A stretch of 64,000 nt of DNA from contig NW_024465751.1 of assembly GCF_017591425.1 (NCBI RefSeq), positions 7,688,001-7,752,000 of the forward strand, in the 5' to 3' direction. This document shows, piece by piece, positions 11,325 through 22,055 of the stretch. The position numbers and the translations under genes are program-made. Numbering within the stretch: the stretch's first letter is position 1; the number at the start of each line of letters is the position of its first letter. The notes beneath the pieces are model-generated. The model saw only the letters and a program-made list of their open reading frames with translations, did not search any database and was not told where the DNA came from. This stretch comes from Ochotona curzoniae. Its lineage: Eukaryota; Chordata; Mammalia; Lagomorpha; Ochotonidae.

Positions 11325-11440
11325 CCTTAGGATGGCGACATGTCCTGGTCACTGTCGTGTCCCTAGAGTCCAGCGTGAAGTGAATGCCGCATGGACATGG
11401 TGAGTAAATAAACCAATAAACAAGTAAACTGACGTGTGTG
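11325..11440 (+). mobile_element. L2 LINE 3' end, sense
   Basis: 'gacatgtcctggtcactgtc' and 'gtgtccctagagtcc', then 'ggtgagtaaataaaccaat', follow the L2 3' end (catgtcttgttcatctttgtatccccagcacc ... caataaatgtttg) at high divergence. Confidence 0.5.
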
Positions 11441-11522
11441 TGTCTCTCACTTACTCTAGACTGCCCTGACTGCTTCCTGTCAGTTTGATGCCAGCAGTTC
11501 CATCATATGATTCTGGAACAGC

Positions 11523-11545
11523 AAAAAAAAAAAAAAAAAAAAAAA
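11523..11545. repeat. (A)23 homopolymer
   Basis: Twenty-three consecutive adenines. No retroposon body is recognisable immediately upstream, so it may be the tail of a very short or unrecognised insertion. Confidence 0.95.
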
Positions 11546-12440
11546 CATTTTGTGAATTTTAGCAGGTTATGTAATGCAAGTACTTCCTCTGTCTAAGTGT
11601 CTATCACCTATGTCTCCTTGTATGAGTTGATCTTCCCAACTGTCAACCCCACCTGTTTCATGAGAACATCCCACAGTAACCTTCCACTTTGGAAACCTGG
11701 AGAGATGATTCTTGCTGCATCTATTGAATCTAAGGCACTAGGAAGAATCTATAACATGTCTTATCTAGAACTCAGATGCTAGCACAAAGATTCAGGAAAT
11801 TGAGTCACCTTTAAGGAACCGATGGTGTCAAGGGTCAGAAGTAGGTGGAATTAGACTATTGTGGGCCACAGCAGTGTAGTATTACTGTTCCTGAAGTTGA
11901 ACTTGACTTAGGTTGCCATTGCCCAGTCTTCCCTGATTTCTGCCCTGATTCTCCAGGCTTCCCCTGAATTTATGAGCTACTCAATATTCTCCTAACAAAT
12001 TTGAATCTTATACACAATCTATTTCTGTAGCTGGAAAAGTGCAAGAGCTGGTTGGACACTCACTACACCATTTTCTCTCCTTCCCAGGCATGCAAGACCA
12101 CATTACCGGATCTTCTTTCCAGCCAAGTTACTGGAATTTTGAATAGGGTGTTCATAAAACCCTGTGAGCTGTCACTACTCTTTCTCTTCCGTGTCCACAA
12201 TGACTTCAGAAGCCACTGTCTTTGGGTGAGAAGACATGAGCTGGAAAGAATCAAATGTCCAAATCAGCATTTGGAGGAGAGACAGTCACACATTAGCATT
12301 GAACTGTAAAACAAATCCTTGACTGTTAGACCACCAAGGTTCCAGGCATGTTTGTAACAAGGTCTGGAATGCATCCCTCAGACTCACAGATCACCTACCA
12401 TCCCAACAAATCCAAGCAACATTACCACTGATGTCTGGCT
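11546..12440. other. Unassigned sequence, 0.9 kb
   Basis: No repeat, exon or RNA gene recognised. Confidence 0.5.
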
Positions 12441-12442
12441 AT

Positions 12443-12495
12443 TACTGGCATGTGACATTTCATCCAGTCCTTCATGGGGTTGCCACAGCATTCCA
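12443..12495. repeat. Short motif shared with 10495-10545
   Basis: Both sites read ctgg..catg, then a 'cagtccttt/cttcatgggg' block, then 'ttcccacagcatt/ttgccacagcatt'. I estimate 70-80% identity over about 50 bp. Probably two decayed copies of one MIR-like family. Confidence 0.4.
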
Positions 12496-12952
12496 TAGAA
12501 CTAAGAGGCTGTTCAGCAAGCACATCCTTGCTTGAAAGCTTGCCACTTTCATCTCATCGGTTACTAGCTCTTGAGCTTCTATGAGACACTGACATTGCAC
12601 TGGATGGCAGCGTGCTGAGAGGTTGAGCTGAGATGATTCAAAATTGCATGACTGTGAGAGATGTAATACCCAACACATGTAAATACAATGTAAAAATTTT
12701 CACAGTGCAGCAGAAATTGTGGTAAAAACATAGGCCCCCTAGAATGAAAAAGACTTGAATTCAAATCCCAGCTCTTCCCCACAACCGTGGGAATCCACCC
12801 AGGTCACACTGCCCTTTTCTCCTGATGATGGACAGAAGTCAATGCTTTTCCTCCAAATCCTGGAAATAGTATTCAATTTTTGCGTTTAAGAATTAAGAGA
12901 TGTTGAGGGGAAAGGAAAATCCCATAGTCTTTGGAATGATAGTGTAAAATTT
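12496..12952. other. Unassigned sequence
   Basis: No feature recognised in about 460 bases. Confidence 0.45.
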
Positions 12953-13160
12953 GAAGGAAGGAAAGAAGGAAGGAAGGAAGGAAGGAAGGAAGGAAGGAAG
13001 GAAGGAAGGAAGGAAGGAAGGAAAGAAAGATGGAAGGAAGGAAGGAAGGAAGGAAGGAAGGAAGGAAGGAAGGAAGGAAGGAAGGAAGGAAGGAAGGAAA
13101 GATGGAAGGAAGGAAAGACAGAAGGAAGGAAGGAAGGAAGCGAGGGAGGGAGGGAGGAAG
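12953..13160. repeat. (GGAA)n microsatellite, about 208 bp
   Basis: Long GAAG/GGAA tetranucleotide array with a few variant units (GAAAGAAAGATG at about 13022, a similar interruption near 13100, GGGA units at the right end). The apparent Lys-Glu-Gly-Arg open frames on plus and Pro-Ser-Phe-Leu frames on minus are translations of the repeat, not genes. Confidence 0.97.
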
Positions 13161-13182
13161 ACTTAAGAGACATCATAAGAAC

Positions 13183-13280
13183 TATCTTCAGAAAATTCAT
13201 GGAAAATGCATACCAGGGATTTCAAAGTGTTTTGCACCAAAATAAACTTACCTCTTCATTCCATTTTCCATAGACTTTTG
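13183..13280 (-). mobile_element. Mariner-like miniature inverted-repeat element
   Basis: About 100 bp bounded by inverted ends: 'aaaattcatggaaaatgcat' on the left and 'ccattttccatagactttt' on the right. The interior ('ttttgcaccaaaataaac', 'cctcttcattcc') is the reverse complement of the element at 57102-57190. The ends resemble irritans-type mariner termini (ttcaaaaagttcatgg). It has no coding capacity and abuts the GGAA tract. Confidence 0.75.
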
Positions 13281-13524
13281 TAGTATCCTGATATACACAC
13301 ATCCTAGAAACAGCATCTAGCACAGAGCAGTTATTAGAAATTATGTGTTCTTTGTTACAAGGCATTCTGATACGCGAATAAGACAATGCCATACGAGTCT
13401 AAAGGACATTCAGCTGAACGGGCAGCCTTATTGTCTGCTTGCTCTGGTCTTCGGCAGAGAGCAAAGCTGTCTAAATATGGGTGACTCAAGTTTACTGTTA
13501 GATAGCTGCTGATTTTTCTCAATT

Positions 13525-13862
13525 CTCTATTTTATTTATTTATTTTTGTTATCATTCCAAAGGCAGTGGAGGGGGGGGGCCATGATAGAGGAAAACAGAT
13601 CTTATACTCACTGGTTCACTCCTTCAGAAAGCCACAAACACCAGGGCTGCGTCAGGGAGAAGCCAGGAGCCAGGAACTCCATCTGGATTTTCCACATGGG
13701 TAACAGGAACTTAGGCACCTGAGCCATTGTCCGTTGTTTCCTAAGTACATAAGCAAGGAACTGGATCAGAAGCCTGGTAACCAGGACTCAAACCAACACT
13801 CCAATAAAGGATGCGGGCATGACATGTAGCAGCTTAACCTACTGCACCACAATACCCACTCC
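13525..13862 (-). mobile_element. C-SINE, minus strand
   Basis: T-rich tail (ttatttatttatttttgtta), 'ctcactggttcactccttca', 'agccaggagccaggaactcc', 'ctaagtacataagcaaggaa' and 'aggactcaaaccaacactcc', ending in the tRNA-like head 'cttaacctactgcaccacaa'. Near full length, strongly diverged. A 9-G run lies within the tail-proximal part. Confidence 0.9.
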
Positions 13863-15234
13863 TCACCCCCAGCTTGGCTTTTACAGTGGGCTTGTTTGCT
13901 TACCCAAGGCCATCTTCAATGAGCTGCCATGGGCTTCCATGAGCATACAGCATGGCTGTGAGGCTGGCCAGCAGGTGCTTCTGTGTGTCCTATTTTACCA
14001 CCACAAGCAACAACTACCAGCACAGTTTCACCCCTCAGATCCAGAAAATATCACCGATTCCAATAGGCACAAATTAGGGTGAGAACACAGGTGTCTCTTT
14101 TGGGAACATGGGCTGAATAGTAGAATTCAGAGAGTCCTAAGTGAGGAGCCAACACTTGTGGACAACCAGCTCATTTATGACATAGCAGCCACATGTCCGC
14201 AATGTGCACCATCTATTTAAGACCAAAGATGGGATCTATGGCAATAATAGTTTGATGGATAAGGACAACGACCATTAGAGACAAACTACCTTGTTCGAAG
14301 GCAACAGCTGATAAGTGGTGGTGACTGCTGTCTTCTGCATCCATGAACCTGTAAGCCTATATATACTTGGTGCATCCAGGAACAGACACAGCTCCTTGAT
14401 CTGGACACCTCCCTCTTTATTTGAAAACCCAGCACAAGGAGTGGGATGTGCCTGTCAGTGAGCCTCTCCAGATACAAGCTCTCTGCCCTGGTTCACGTAT
14501 GTTCCAGCTGCTCTGCAAATGCACCAAAGCTGAACACCTGGCCTCAGGGGCAGAGGCGGGGGGGAGGGGTTGCAACCAAAGAGCTCCCCTGGAGTACCCC
14601 CACACGCCCACATCTGACTCTTGGGTCCTCCGCTTACCCAGCTACCTGTCTGTGAAATGGGAATGCATATGTGTGCCTTATCTGGAGATTCGAACACAAG
14701 CACCAGCACAGAAGTGGATGTGGAATATACTCCCTAAGCAGGAGCTCTCTTTCCCTCCTGCCTTTCCCAGACATTTGCTCAACGAGTGACAATCCCGTGG
14801 AAAACTCGGCCAGTTGACAGTTGTTGTTGGTACTGTGCTTTTTCCTGGACTTGAAGAGAGACTGGTTGTGTGGGATAGAGGTGTGTCACAGCTGTATGAT
14901 ATACAGCAGTGCCCCGGGAAGGGAGTTATAAATGCACACTGTTGGGCTCCACCCAGTGGAGTTCTCACCCAGTGGTTCTAGATCTTCATCCAGTTCCCAG
15001 GGAATGCTAAAACAGGGGCTTACCACACCACCCTCAAGGATCACAGCCTGTCAGTCCTCTGAGTCCGGCCTCACCATGTGCACAGAACTGCAGGCCTTCT
15101 CAAAACGTTTCATTTCTGTGCATTGTTTTTATTTCAATCAACATGCTAGCGTATGTTTACAGAGATCTATTTGTATGTACTTTGTATCAGTATCACAAAT
15201 GCAAATCTAAAAAGAAGAAGTATCAAGGGGACGT
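13863..15234. other. Unassigned sequence, 1.4 kb
   Basis: No interspersed repeat recognised with confidence. Several overlapping open frames of 60-122 codons occur at 14.28-14.97 kb on both strands, which reflects GC content and low stop density; none has a domain, splice context or consistent frame. Confidence 0.45.
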
Positions 15235-15475
15235 TGGCAGGTATAAGAGCTCTGGATTCCAAATTGCCTGGTAGAAATCCCATGTCACAGCCGAGCATAA
15301 GATAGCAGGGTCTGCAAAGCCCCAAATGTGCCAGTGTCTTCATATCCCCATGCGTACAAAGGGGGACTTAGGAGTACGTAATCAAAGGCTGCTGGCGTGA
15401 TTAAGTGTTTTGCTACATATAAAACAATGCTCAGTGCCTAGTAAGCACTTAGAAGTGTTCTCATTATGATGAAAG
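15235..15475 (+). mobile_element. MIR SINE, sense
   Basis: Sense MIR order: 'gctctggattccaaattgcc' with 'tggtagaaatccc', then 'tcatatccccatgcgtacaa' with 'aggggga', then 'caatgctcagtgcctagtaa' with 'gcacttag'. Almost full length. Confidence 0.75.
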
Positions 15476-15904
15476 CTTAAAAAAAGAAAAAAGTAGCGTT
15501 GAGCACAGACAGAAAATAACCATAAAACACGCACAAAATCATGGAAAGTTACTAGCAATACATCCATGCACCACCCAAAATGATCTGTATCATCAGTAGT
15601 ATGCATCCCACACTTAGGCAAACATTGATCCAGAAAATGCCAACAGCAATGACCGGGTACGCTGCTCCCCTTGGGAAGGATCACTCTGGAATTACTCAGA
15701 TGTTGCTTCAATTTTGAGCTTCCTGTTAACCCCAGGGCTACCTGCATCCGGAGAAAATTCCCTGCAGAATCAACTATTTTGGTGCATCCCAAAGAGCCAG
15801 CAGACACTCATGTACGCAGAGATTAGAAACCGATTCCTCCTGTGTGGGAAACAAAGCAGCCTCACCGTGAGTTGCTCAACAGCAGACTCATTAGCACTTT
15901 GTAC
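15476..15904. other. Unassigned sequence
   Basis: No feature recognised. The 141-codon minus frame (15382-15807) runs through the MIR and is spurious. Confidence 0.45.
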
Positions 15905-16080
15905 TTCTTGAGGTTTGTTTATCTACAGATCTCAACGTGCCTCAAAACATTCATTACTGCTCACAACACCCTGTCAGCCCAGAACCACAGTCCCCATCCT
16001 GCAGATGGGAAAACTGATACGAGGGGCTATTAAATGACTGCACTCTTAAGTGACTGTTGAGCAAACAGGGAGCTGTGGCA
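15905..16080 (-). mobile_element. MIR SINE, antisense
   Basis: 'tgctcacaacaccctgtcag' followed by 'cagtccccatcctgcagatg' with 'ggaaaactgatacgagg' is the antisense MIR core (ccccattttacagatgaggaaactgagg). Confidence 0.7.
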
Positions 16081-17454
16081 AGGAGGAAAGTGATGACTCC
16101 TGAAGATCCAGGCCCACAGTGCCACCCCACGGATCACGGGCTTGTTCTGGGATGGAGAGCCACGCAGCCAGAAGGGCACATTTCCCCCCTTGCTGGGATG
16201 GGGTCTCAGAAGTCAGAAATCAGCCAGGCAATGGGGGTTTTCTGGGGCTTCCTTGGATGAAAGTGTTCCAGGCCTGTGTATCTTCGTCGTTAGTGCAGGT
16301 TCGCATCCTAACAGATAAGAATTCAAAGCAGAGGCATACAAATGAGAGCAGGATTTCTTTGAATGAGAGCAGGAACACCTATTCCCATGTGAGTGTGGGC
16401 CACTTCATGAATAGGCCAGATAGAGTATCCTGAGAGAAAGAGAGAGATGAGAAAGAGAGATTGAGAGATCCCTAAGCACAGTCAGGGGTAAAACATTACC
16501 AGTTTGTTTCATGATCTGGGTGTGGTGCCCCACTTGAATAAAAAATAGGGTGGAGTCTTAGTGTGAGCAAGGCATTTCTGAGGTTTCTATTTCTCCTCCA
16601 TGTGGAATTTAGCTCTGATATGCCCGTCATGGTGTCTCCTCCCTCCTGACACTGGATCCAAACAGCCAAAGAGCCTCCAGCTCTCAGATCAAGCAAACCT
16701 ATCGCAGGGCATGAGAATGAGTCCTGGATTGGAAGTCAGCAGATCCTGCAGGTAGTGTCAGGTGATTCCCTGAACCACTCCACAGCCTTCAACATTGCAC
16801 TCCATCATGAATTCTTCATCCAAAGTGGGAAAGCAGTGCATGCCTGGATGGTCTGACAGTGTAAACCTCATGAGGAGTGCTCAAGTGGGAGTTGCCTGAC
16901 ATACCAGGGGGAGGTGAGGTAAGCAGCATCCTAGTCCTGGACCCAAAGAATTACTTCAGAACCCGTCCTTACAGGATCTGCCCATCCAGGTGCCCCTGCA
17001 ACAAGCAGATGCTCAGAGCTGTGACCTTGGCGGGGCCTCCAGCTCCTTGAGAATCTTCTGGTCATCCGAGAAAGACTGAATCAGCGGCAGAATCCTCGAA
17101 GATGTGTTAGCACCCATGTTTGCCATGTTGCCTCCAAGGAGTCAGGATGTTTCTATTAGCTGAAATAGGCCATTCCCACAGTGAATTGGGCTAAGCAAAC
17201 AGGAGCTGCTAGAGCCTGTTGCTTACTTTGAAGAACGTTGTCATAGTCAACTTTTGAGCTATATTGACACAGCTGCAAAAGTGACTTCCCACTGAACCCC
17301 TCCTCAGAAGAGTCCTGCTTTAGTTTTTTATGTTGTGTAGCATCTTTTTGATACACTTCTGATTTCATAGATGTACATGCTAATGCAGTGAGAACTAATA
17401 ATCTACAGATCTCTGTATTACTAGGATAACAATTCCTTAAAAATGAGTCTTGGA
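16081..17454. other. Mostly unassigned; GA-rich tract at 16432-16470
   Basis: A 39-bp (GA/GAGAAA)n-rich purine tract is the only clear structure. 'gtcctggattggaagtcagc' near 16722 weakly recalls the head of MIR. No exon recognised. Confidence 0.45.
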
Positions 17455-17800
17455 GAGGATGGATGTTGTGGCACAATGGATTCCACTGCCACTCAAGACA
17501 CCTGTAATCCGTATTGGAATGCCTGCTCAAGTCCCAGATACTCCACACTTTCGATCAACTTCTTGCTACTGTTGCTTGGAGGCAGCAGATCATGGCTCAA
17601 GTACTTAGGTACTTAAGTACTGCCACCCACTTGGGAGACCCAATAGAGTTCCTGACTCCTGGCTTTTGTCTGGTCTACTTCCAATTGCTGCAAGTATTTT
17701 GGGAGTAAACAAAGAGAAGATCTCCCTCTCTCTCTCTTTCTCATTCTTTCTATCTATCCCTGTCGCTCTGCCTTTAAAGAAATAAGTCTTTTTAAAATAA
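17455..17800 (+). mobile_element. C-SINE, plus strand
   Basis: Head 'ggatgttgtggcacaatgga', then 'gaatgcctgctcaagtccca', 'cacccacttgggagacccaa', 'gactcctggcttttgtctgg', then a CT-rich stretch and 'tctgcctttaaagaaataag'. Full-length order with about 20-25% divergence. Its pyrimidine stretch (17723-17755) has begun to expand. Confidence 0.92.
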
Positions 17801-18599
17801 GTAAGGCTGAAATGAAGACTGGAATCTCAATTACAAAGTATAATCAGTGCAAGTAAAAGACTGTCCTCAAATTACTCTGTGAAACACAACTTTACATGCA
17901 ACATGTAACAAACTTCCCAGAGATAGCTGTTGTGACCATTGAGCCAGTTTTCATGACCCCTCACTTGGGACCAGTAGTTTGGAAAACATTTGGTCAACGT
18001 TGCTTTTAGTTATCATGATTTATAATGGCACCCAAGTTATTTGTGTCTGCAGAATGTTTCTGTTTAACTTTTGAGTACTTGGTAAATACTCTTTCATGAA
18101 TCATTCATTAAAAATGCACAACACTCACAAATGCAAAATGTTATTTTAAGAAATGTCTTCACACACACTGCATTAAACACGAATATGAACAGGGCCTTGG
18201 GAATGCCCAGGGGGTCTCTTTACCTACCTCCTCTTGTCCCCTGAAGACCGACCATTCTGAGGCATTGGCAGTGATTAACGCACAGCCTATCACCACCAAG
18301 ACACAGACTCACAGCTCTGCTTGCTCATGAAAACTTTTCCAACTTTGTACAACTGTCTTGCACACAGAAGACCAAGAACTAAAGACTTGCAGAACCTCAA
18401 TGATTGTTTCAAACCATAAAATAGTCCTAGCTTAAAACATTGAAATTCCAGTGTCACAGTGTTACGAAAATGACCTAACTTTTCTAACCTCATCAGGAAC
18501 AGGAGGCTGTACCTTCAACCCATCCTTAGTTGTATTCCAGCCTAGACTCAACCCCTTCTTACTGAGCAGAAGAAAGCAAATCCTCAGAGTGAGGGGGCG
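17801..18599. other. Unassigned sequence, 0.8 kb
   Basis: No repeat or gene recognised. Confidence 0.45.
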
Positions 18600-18760
18600 G
18601 GGGGTGTCAGCGATGGGCAGGGCCTGTGCCAGGTGTCCCATATACCTGATCACAGGTCGTGTTCTCTCTACTCTTGATGACATCATTCCCATTTTACTGG
18701 CAGGGAGACTGAGTCTAAAGTATTGAGGCTGGGAAGTGGCAGCATTGAATCAAGAACTCA
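18600..18760 (-). mobile_element. MIR SINE fragment, antisense
   Basis: 'tgtgccaggtgtcccatata' followed by 'tcattcccattttactggca' with 'gggagactgagtc' and 'ggctgggaagtggcagcatt' match the antisense MIR core. Confidence 0.7.
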
Positions 18761-20815
18761 CGATAAACAATTGTGTCATGCTGACCACTCTAACCACCTG
18801 AAGTGAAGGCAGTAACTCCAAGCCCTCTCTCCACACTGCAGGACGAAGCTACTGCTCTACCTGGAGCACACCTTTTTCTTAAGTACCAACTTAAGGAGCT
18901 TTGTAAAGTCCCTACGCTTGCACATGCTTCATCTCATTGAGATGGAAATATTACGACACAAACAGAATTTCATGTAACCCTTGTCCCCTCTACTCTTCCT
19001 CTAGAAGGCAACACTTAACATTTCCCATATGCAGCCAGCTGTCTTGTTAACAAAAGAAATCTGAGCCCAAGGAGGCCATGGTTCTTGGCCATCCCAGGTA
19101 TTGGGATAGGTTAGCTTGGAAGCTACAAGGGAGAAATTATACCAGGCATGCTCCAGCAAAGACACATGCTTGGTGCTAAGGAGATACCGGCAACTGATGA
19201 CTGTTTGACCACTCTCCTGGAGTATAAATTGCAAGCCCAAGAAAAATACAATTGCAATTTTTTTGTTTCACTTGAAAAACCAACAGACACTTTTCCTTCA
19301 GTTTGCTAATGGAAACACAAATGCCAAAAGGAATAGAACAGATTTCTGGATAGAAGTACTTTCAATGAGGTCACCCCATCTGGCGTTTGTTGACCCCTGG
19401 TGCAGCTATGTAAGCTATCTTCCGGAAACAGGGCAATGGGCTTGACAAACTGGCTTAGCAGCAATGGATTTGCTCTTCCATCCCCTCCTGGTACCTATGA
19501 GAAAGAAGAAATCTCATTACAATGTGGTTCTGAGCATCTTAGGCTGTGTTCATTACCATTCTTCCCAGGAATCTACATTAACAAGGGCAAATGTATTTTC
19601 TTCATCACACTATTTGTCAAAGAAAGAAAACCTAACCAAAGTGTGACTTCTGTACTAGTGGCCTGAAATTTCGCCAAACAGTTAGGACAATTACTTGTCA
19701 CTCTGTGACGCTGAGGTTTATTCTTGTGCTATTTTGTGGACTCAGGACTTTCTAGGGGGTTGTCCGCTTGTGTTGTAAGTTGCTCTGTTTGTGTTCTAGC
19801 ATTGCTCACTGACCTCTGAGCTCACCCATGTTTATACTTGTCCATCTCTGGCCTCAGCTCTGAAGCCCAGGGAGGTGGAGACACACCCAGCCTCAGCGGG
19901 GAGGCTGCCCTGTCGCTCCTCACTCCACATCTAAGAGCCAGATTTCTTCTGAACAGGTCATCAAGTGTGAGAAGAGGATGGGGAAGGACAAATACAGCCT
20001 TTTAAACTCTAATCTTGAAAGGATATGACTGTTTTGTTGTCATCTTTCATATTTTATACATGAGCTTCACACAGAAGTTGGGTCTGTGGGGCTGCTGTCC
20101 CCAGAAATGAATGTATCCGCTTGTTTGCATCACCTCCAAGTTACGTAGAGGCAAGCTATGAAAGTGTCCCCTGATAATTGCAGACTTATAGTCTTCATTT
20201 CCCCCAACAGTTGAAGGAGATTCCTGGAACTCTGAAGAAATCAGACCTATGTCCTCAGGAAACCAGCGCCCAAGGCCTAAAGCTCTAACTTAAAAGACCC
20301 AGCACCTCTTGTCTTTCCCTTCCTTTGCCAACAGATTGTGCTTATCTTTATTTAAAAATTCGGAAACTGCAGTTGCGTCCCAGGCTGCCTCAAGGTGGAA
20401 TGGAAGTGATAAGGGATCTAGGAGAAGCACAAGTCAGGCTTCAACGTGGAACTTCGCTCATTGAACGGCATCGCAGAGTAGCCTAATGTAAGCCAAGTGA
20501 AAGAAACAGAGTTGAGGCCTCAGGAGCAGTGGGGGACACTCAACCTTCAGCTGCACAGGCTTAGCACTTAGTGGAGAACTGTGGGCTGCAACTACAGACT
20601 TAGGGAGCAGAGTGGCCTTAAAGCCACCAGAGTGTGTAAGACTCAGGAAAACGGGCTCAATAGATGGTGTAGAGTGAGAAGAAAGAAAACCAAGACCTCA
20701 ACCTAGAGGATCATCACAGTGCAACAGGGTGAACCAAGAGAGAGAATCTATCAAGGCACACAGGAAACAAAGAGTCCACTAGTTTCTTTTAGGAAGGAGA
20801 GCGACTGACAACCAC
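18761..20815. other. Unassigned sequence, 2 kb
   Basis: The longest stretch in the window without a recognisable repeat, apart from its neighbour at 22-23 kb. It could hold conserved non-coding DNA or very old repeats. I see no exon. Confidence 0.45.
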
Positions 20816-20819
20816 TGCT

Positions 20820-21185
20820 ACGAACTCAATCACATCCCTCCCCATTCCTGCCCCAGCCCCCTCCCCCAGGAGGCATATGCCAAAGGCTTAACCCACAATT
20901 GTGATGGTGTCAAAAGACAGGGCTCTTAGTCAACAATTAAGGTTAAATGAGGTTATGAAGGGTTGTCCCAATTCAATACACTCTATGGCCCAAGAAGCAC
21001 TCACTCTCTGGTTCTCTCTCCATGTACACTTAGGGGAAAAAGAGCAGGTCTTATGAGATTGTCCCAGAAAACAGCCAAACTGGAAAACATCCTGTTCTTG
21101 GGCTGCCCAGCCTCCAGAGCTGTGACCAACAAGCATCTGTTGTTTAAGGCATCTGCTATGAAAACCCAATGATACAGATACTTGG
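20820..21185 (+). mobile_element. ERVL-MaLR-type solo LTR (MLT1/MST class), sense
   Basis: Landmarks in order: 'ggcttaacccacaattgtga', 'taaatgaggttatgaagggt', 'cttatgagattgtcc', 'ccagcctccagagctgtgac' and 'catctgttgtttaaggcat', ending near 'atgatacagatactt'. These are typical of the old MaLR LTRs of mammals. No internal retroviral sequence adjoins it, so it is a solo LTR with no coding content. Confidence 0.75.
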
Positions 21186-21494
21186 ACTACTTATCTAGAA
21201 ATCTGAACCCAAACTCACTGTCAGACATAACTAAAACAATATCATAGCCTTCAGGTAAGGCTTGATCAGGGCTCTGCTTTTGCTTCTCCACAATTCTCCA
21301 AGACCTATGTTTCTTTCTGTGTTTCCCTTACTGTGATAAAACAATGGAGATCAGCACTTTCGAGGCTTCCCATTATATACCACCCTGCTCAGAAATAGAA
21401 GAATTGCATGCTTTTGCATAAATGCTCCAATTTATTTGAGTCTCAGCTTCTTCATTTGTAAAGTGAGTGTAATTATTTTGAGAGTTACATAAAG

Positions 21495-21550
21495 CATGTC
21501 CTGAAATTCATGTCCTGAAATTCATGTCCTAAAATTCATGTCCTGAAATT
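21495..21550. repeat. Tandem repeat, 4 x 14 bp
   Basis: Four head-to-tail copies of catgtcctgaaatt; only the third (catgtcctaaaatt) differs, by one base. The near-identity of the copies indicates a recent expansion. Confidence 0.97.
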
Positions 21551-21684
21551 CAGTCTCATTAGTGCCTAAAATTTAACAAATGATCATTTCCCTTGCAAGT
21601 ACCTTCCAACTGGTTGGACATCAGAAAGAGGACACTGACACAAGAATGAAGAGGCACAAATGCCACAAATCTAGATCAAATCAT

Positions 21685-22055
21685 GCCATTTTGGAGCTGG
21701 TGCTGTGACAGAGTAGGTATTGCTGGAGCCTGCAATGCCAGAATCCCAGTCCAAGTCCAGGTTGCTCTACTTCCAATCCAGCTCCCTGCTGATGTGTCTG
21801 GGAAACCAGCAGAAGACAGCCAAGTATTTGGGACCCTATACCCTCCGTGGGAGACCTGCAAGAATCTACTGTCTCCTGGCTTTGGACCAGATCAGCTTTA
21901 GCCATTGCAGCCATTTGGGGAGTGAACCAGCAGATGAAAGATTCTCCCTGTCTCTTTCCATCCCCCATCCCATACTCTCCCTTCCTCTCTCTCTCCCTCT
22001 CTCCTTCTTTCTCTAACTCTGCCTTTCAAACAAATAAAATCTTAAGAAAAAAAAA
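21685..22055 (+). mobile_element. C-SINE, plus strand
   Basis: Head 'gagctggtgctgtgacagag', then 'ctccctgctgatgtgtctgg', 'tctcctggctttggaccaga', 'catttggggagtgaaccagc', a CT-rich stretch, then 'ctctgcctttcaaacaaata' and an A-rich tail. Full length. The open frames inside it are incidental. Confidence 0.93.

Noticed and set aside
12886..13245. Repetitive Lys/Glu/Gly/Arg and Pro/Ser/Phe/Leu proteins
   Set aside because: These are translations of the GGAA microsatellite in different frames and strands.
20820..21185. Endogenous retrovirus with coding genes
   Set aside because: Only LTR-like sequence of MaLR type is visible here, at 33215-33590 and at 47515-48235; no gag, pol or env-like frames adjoin.
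21495..21550. Short direct repeats considered as CRISPR
   Set aside because: Units are directly abutting without spacers, and the genome is mammalian.
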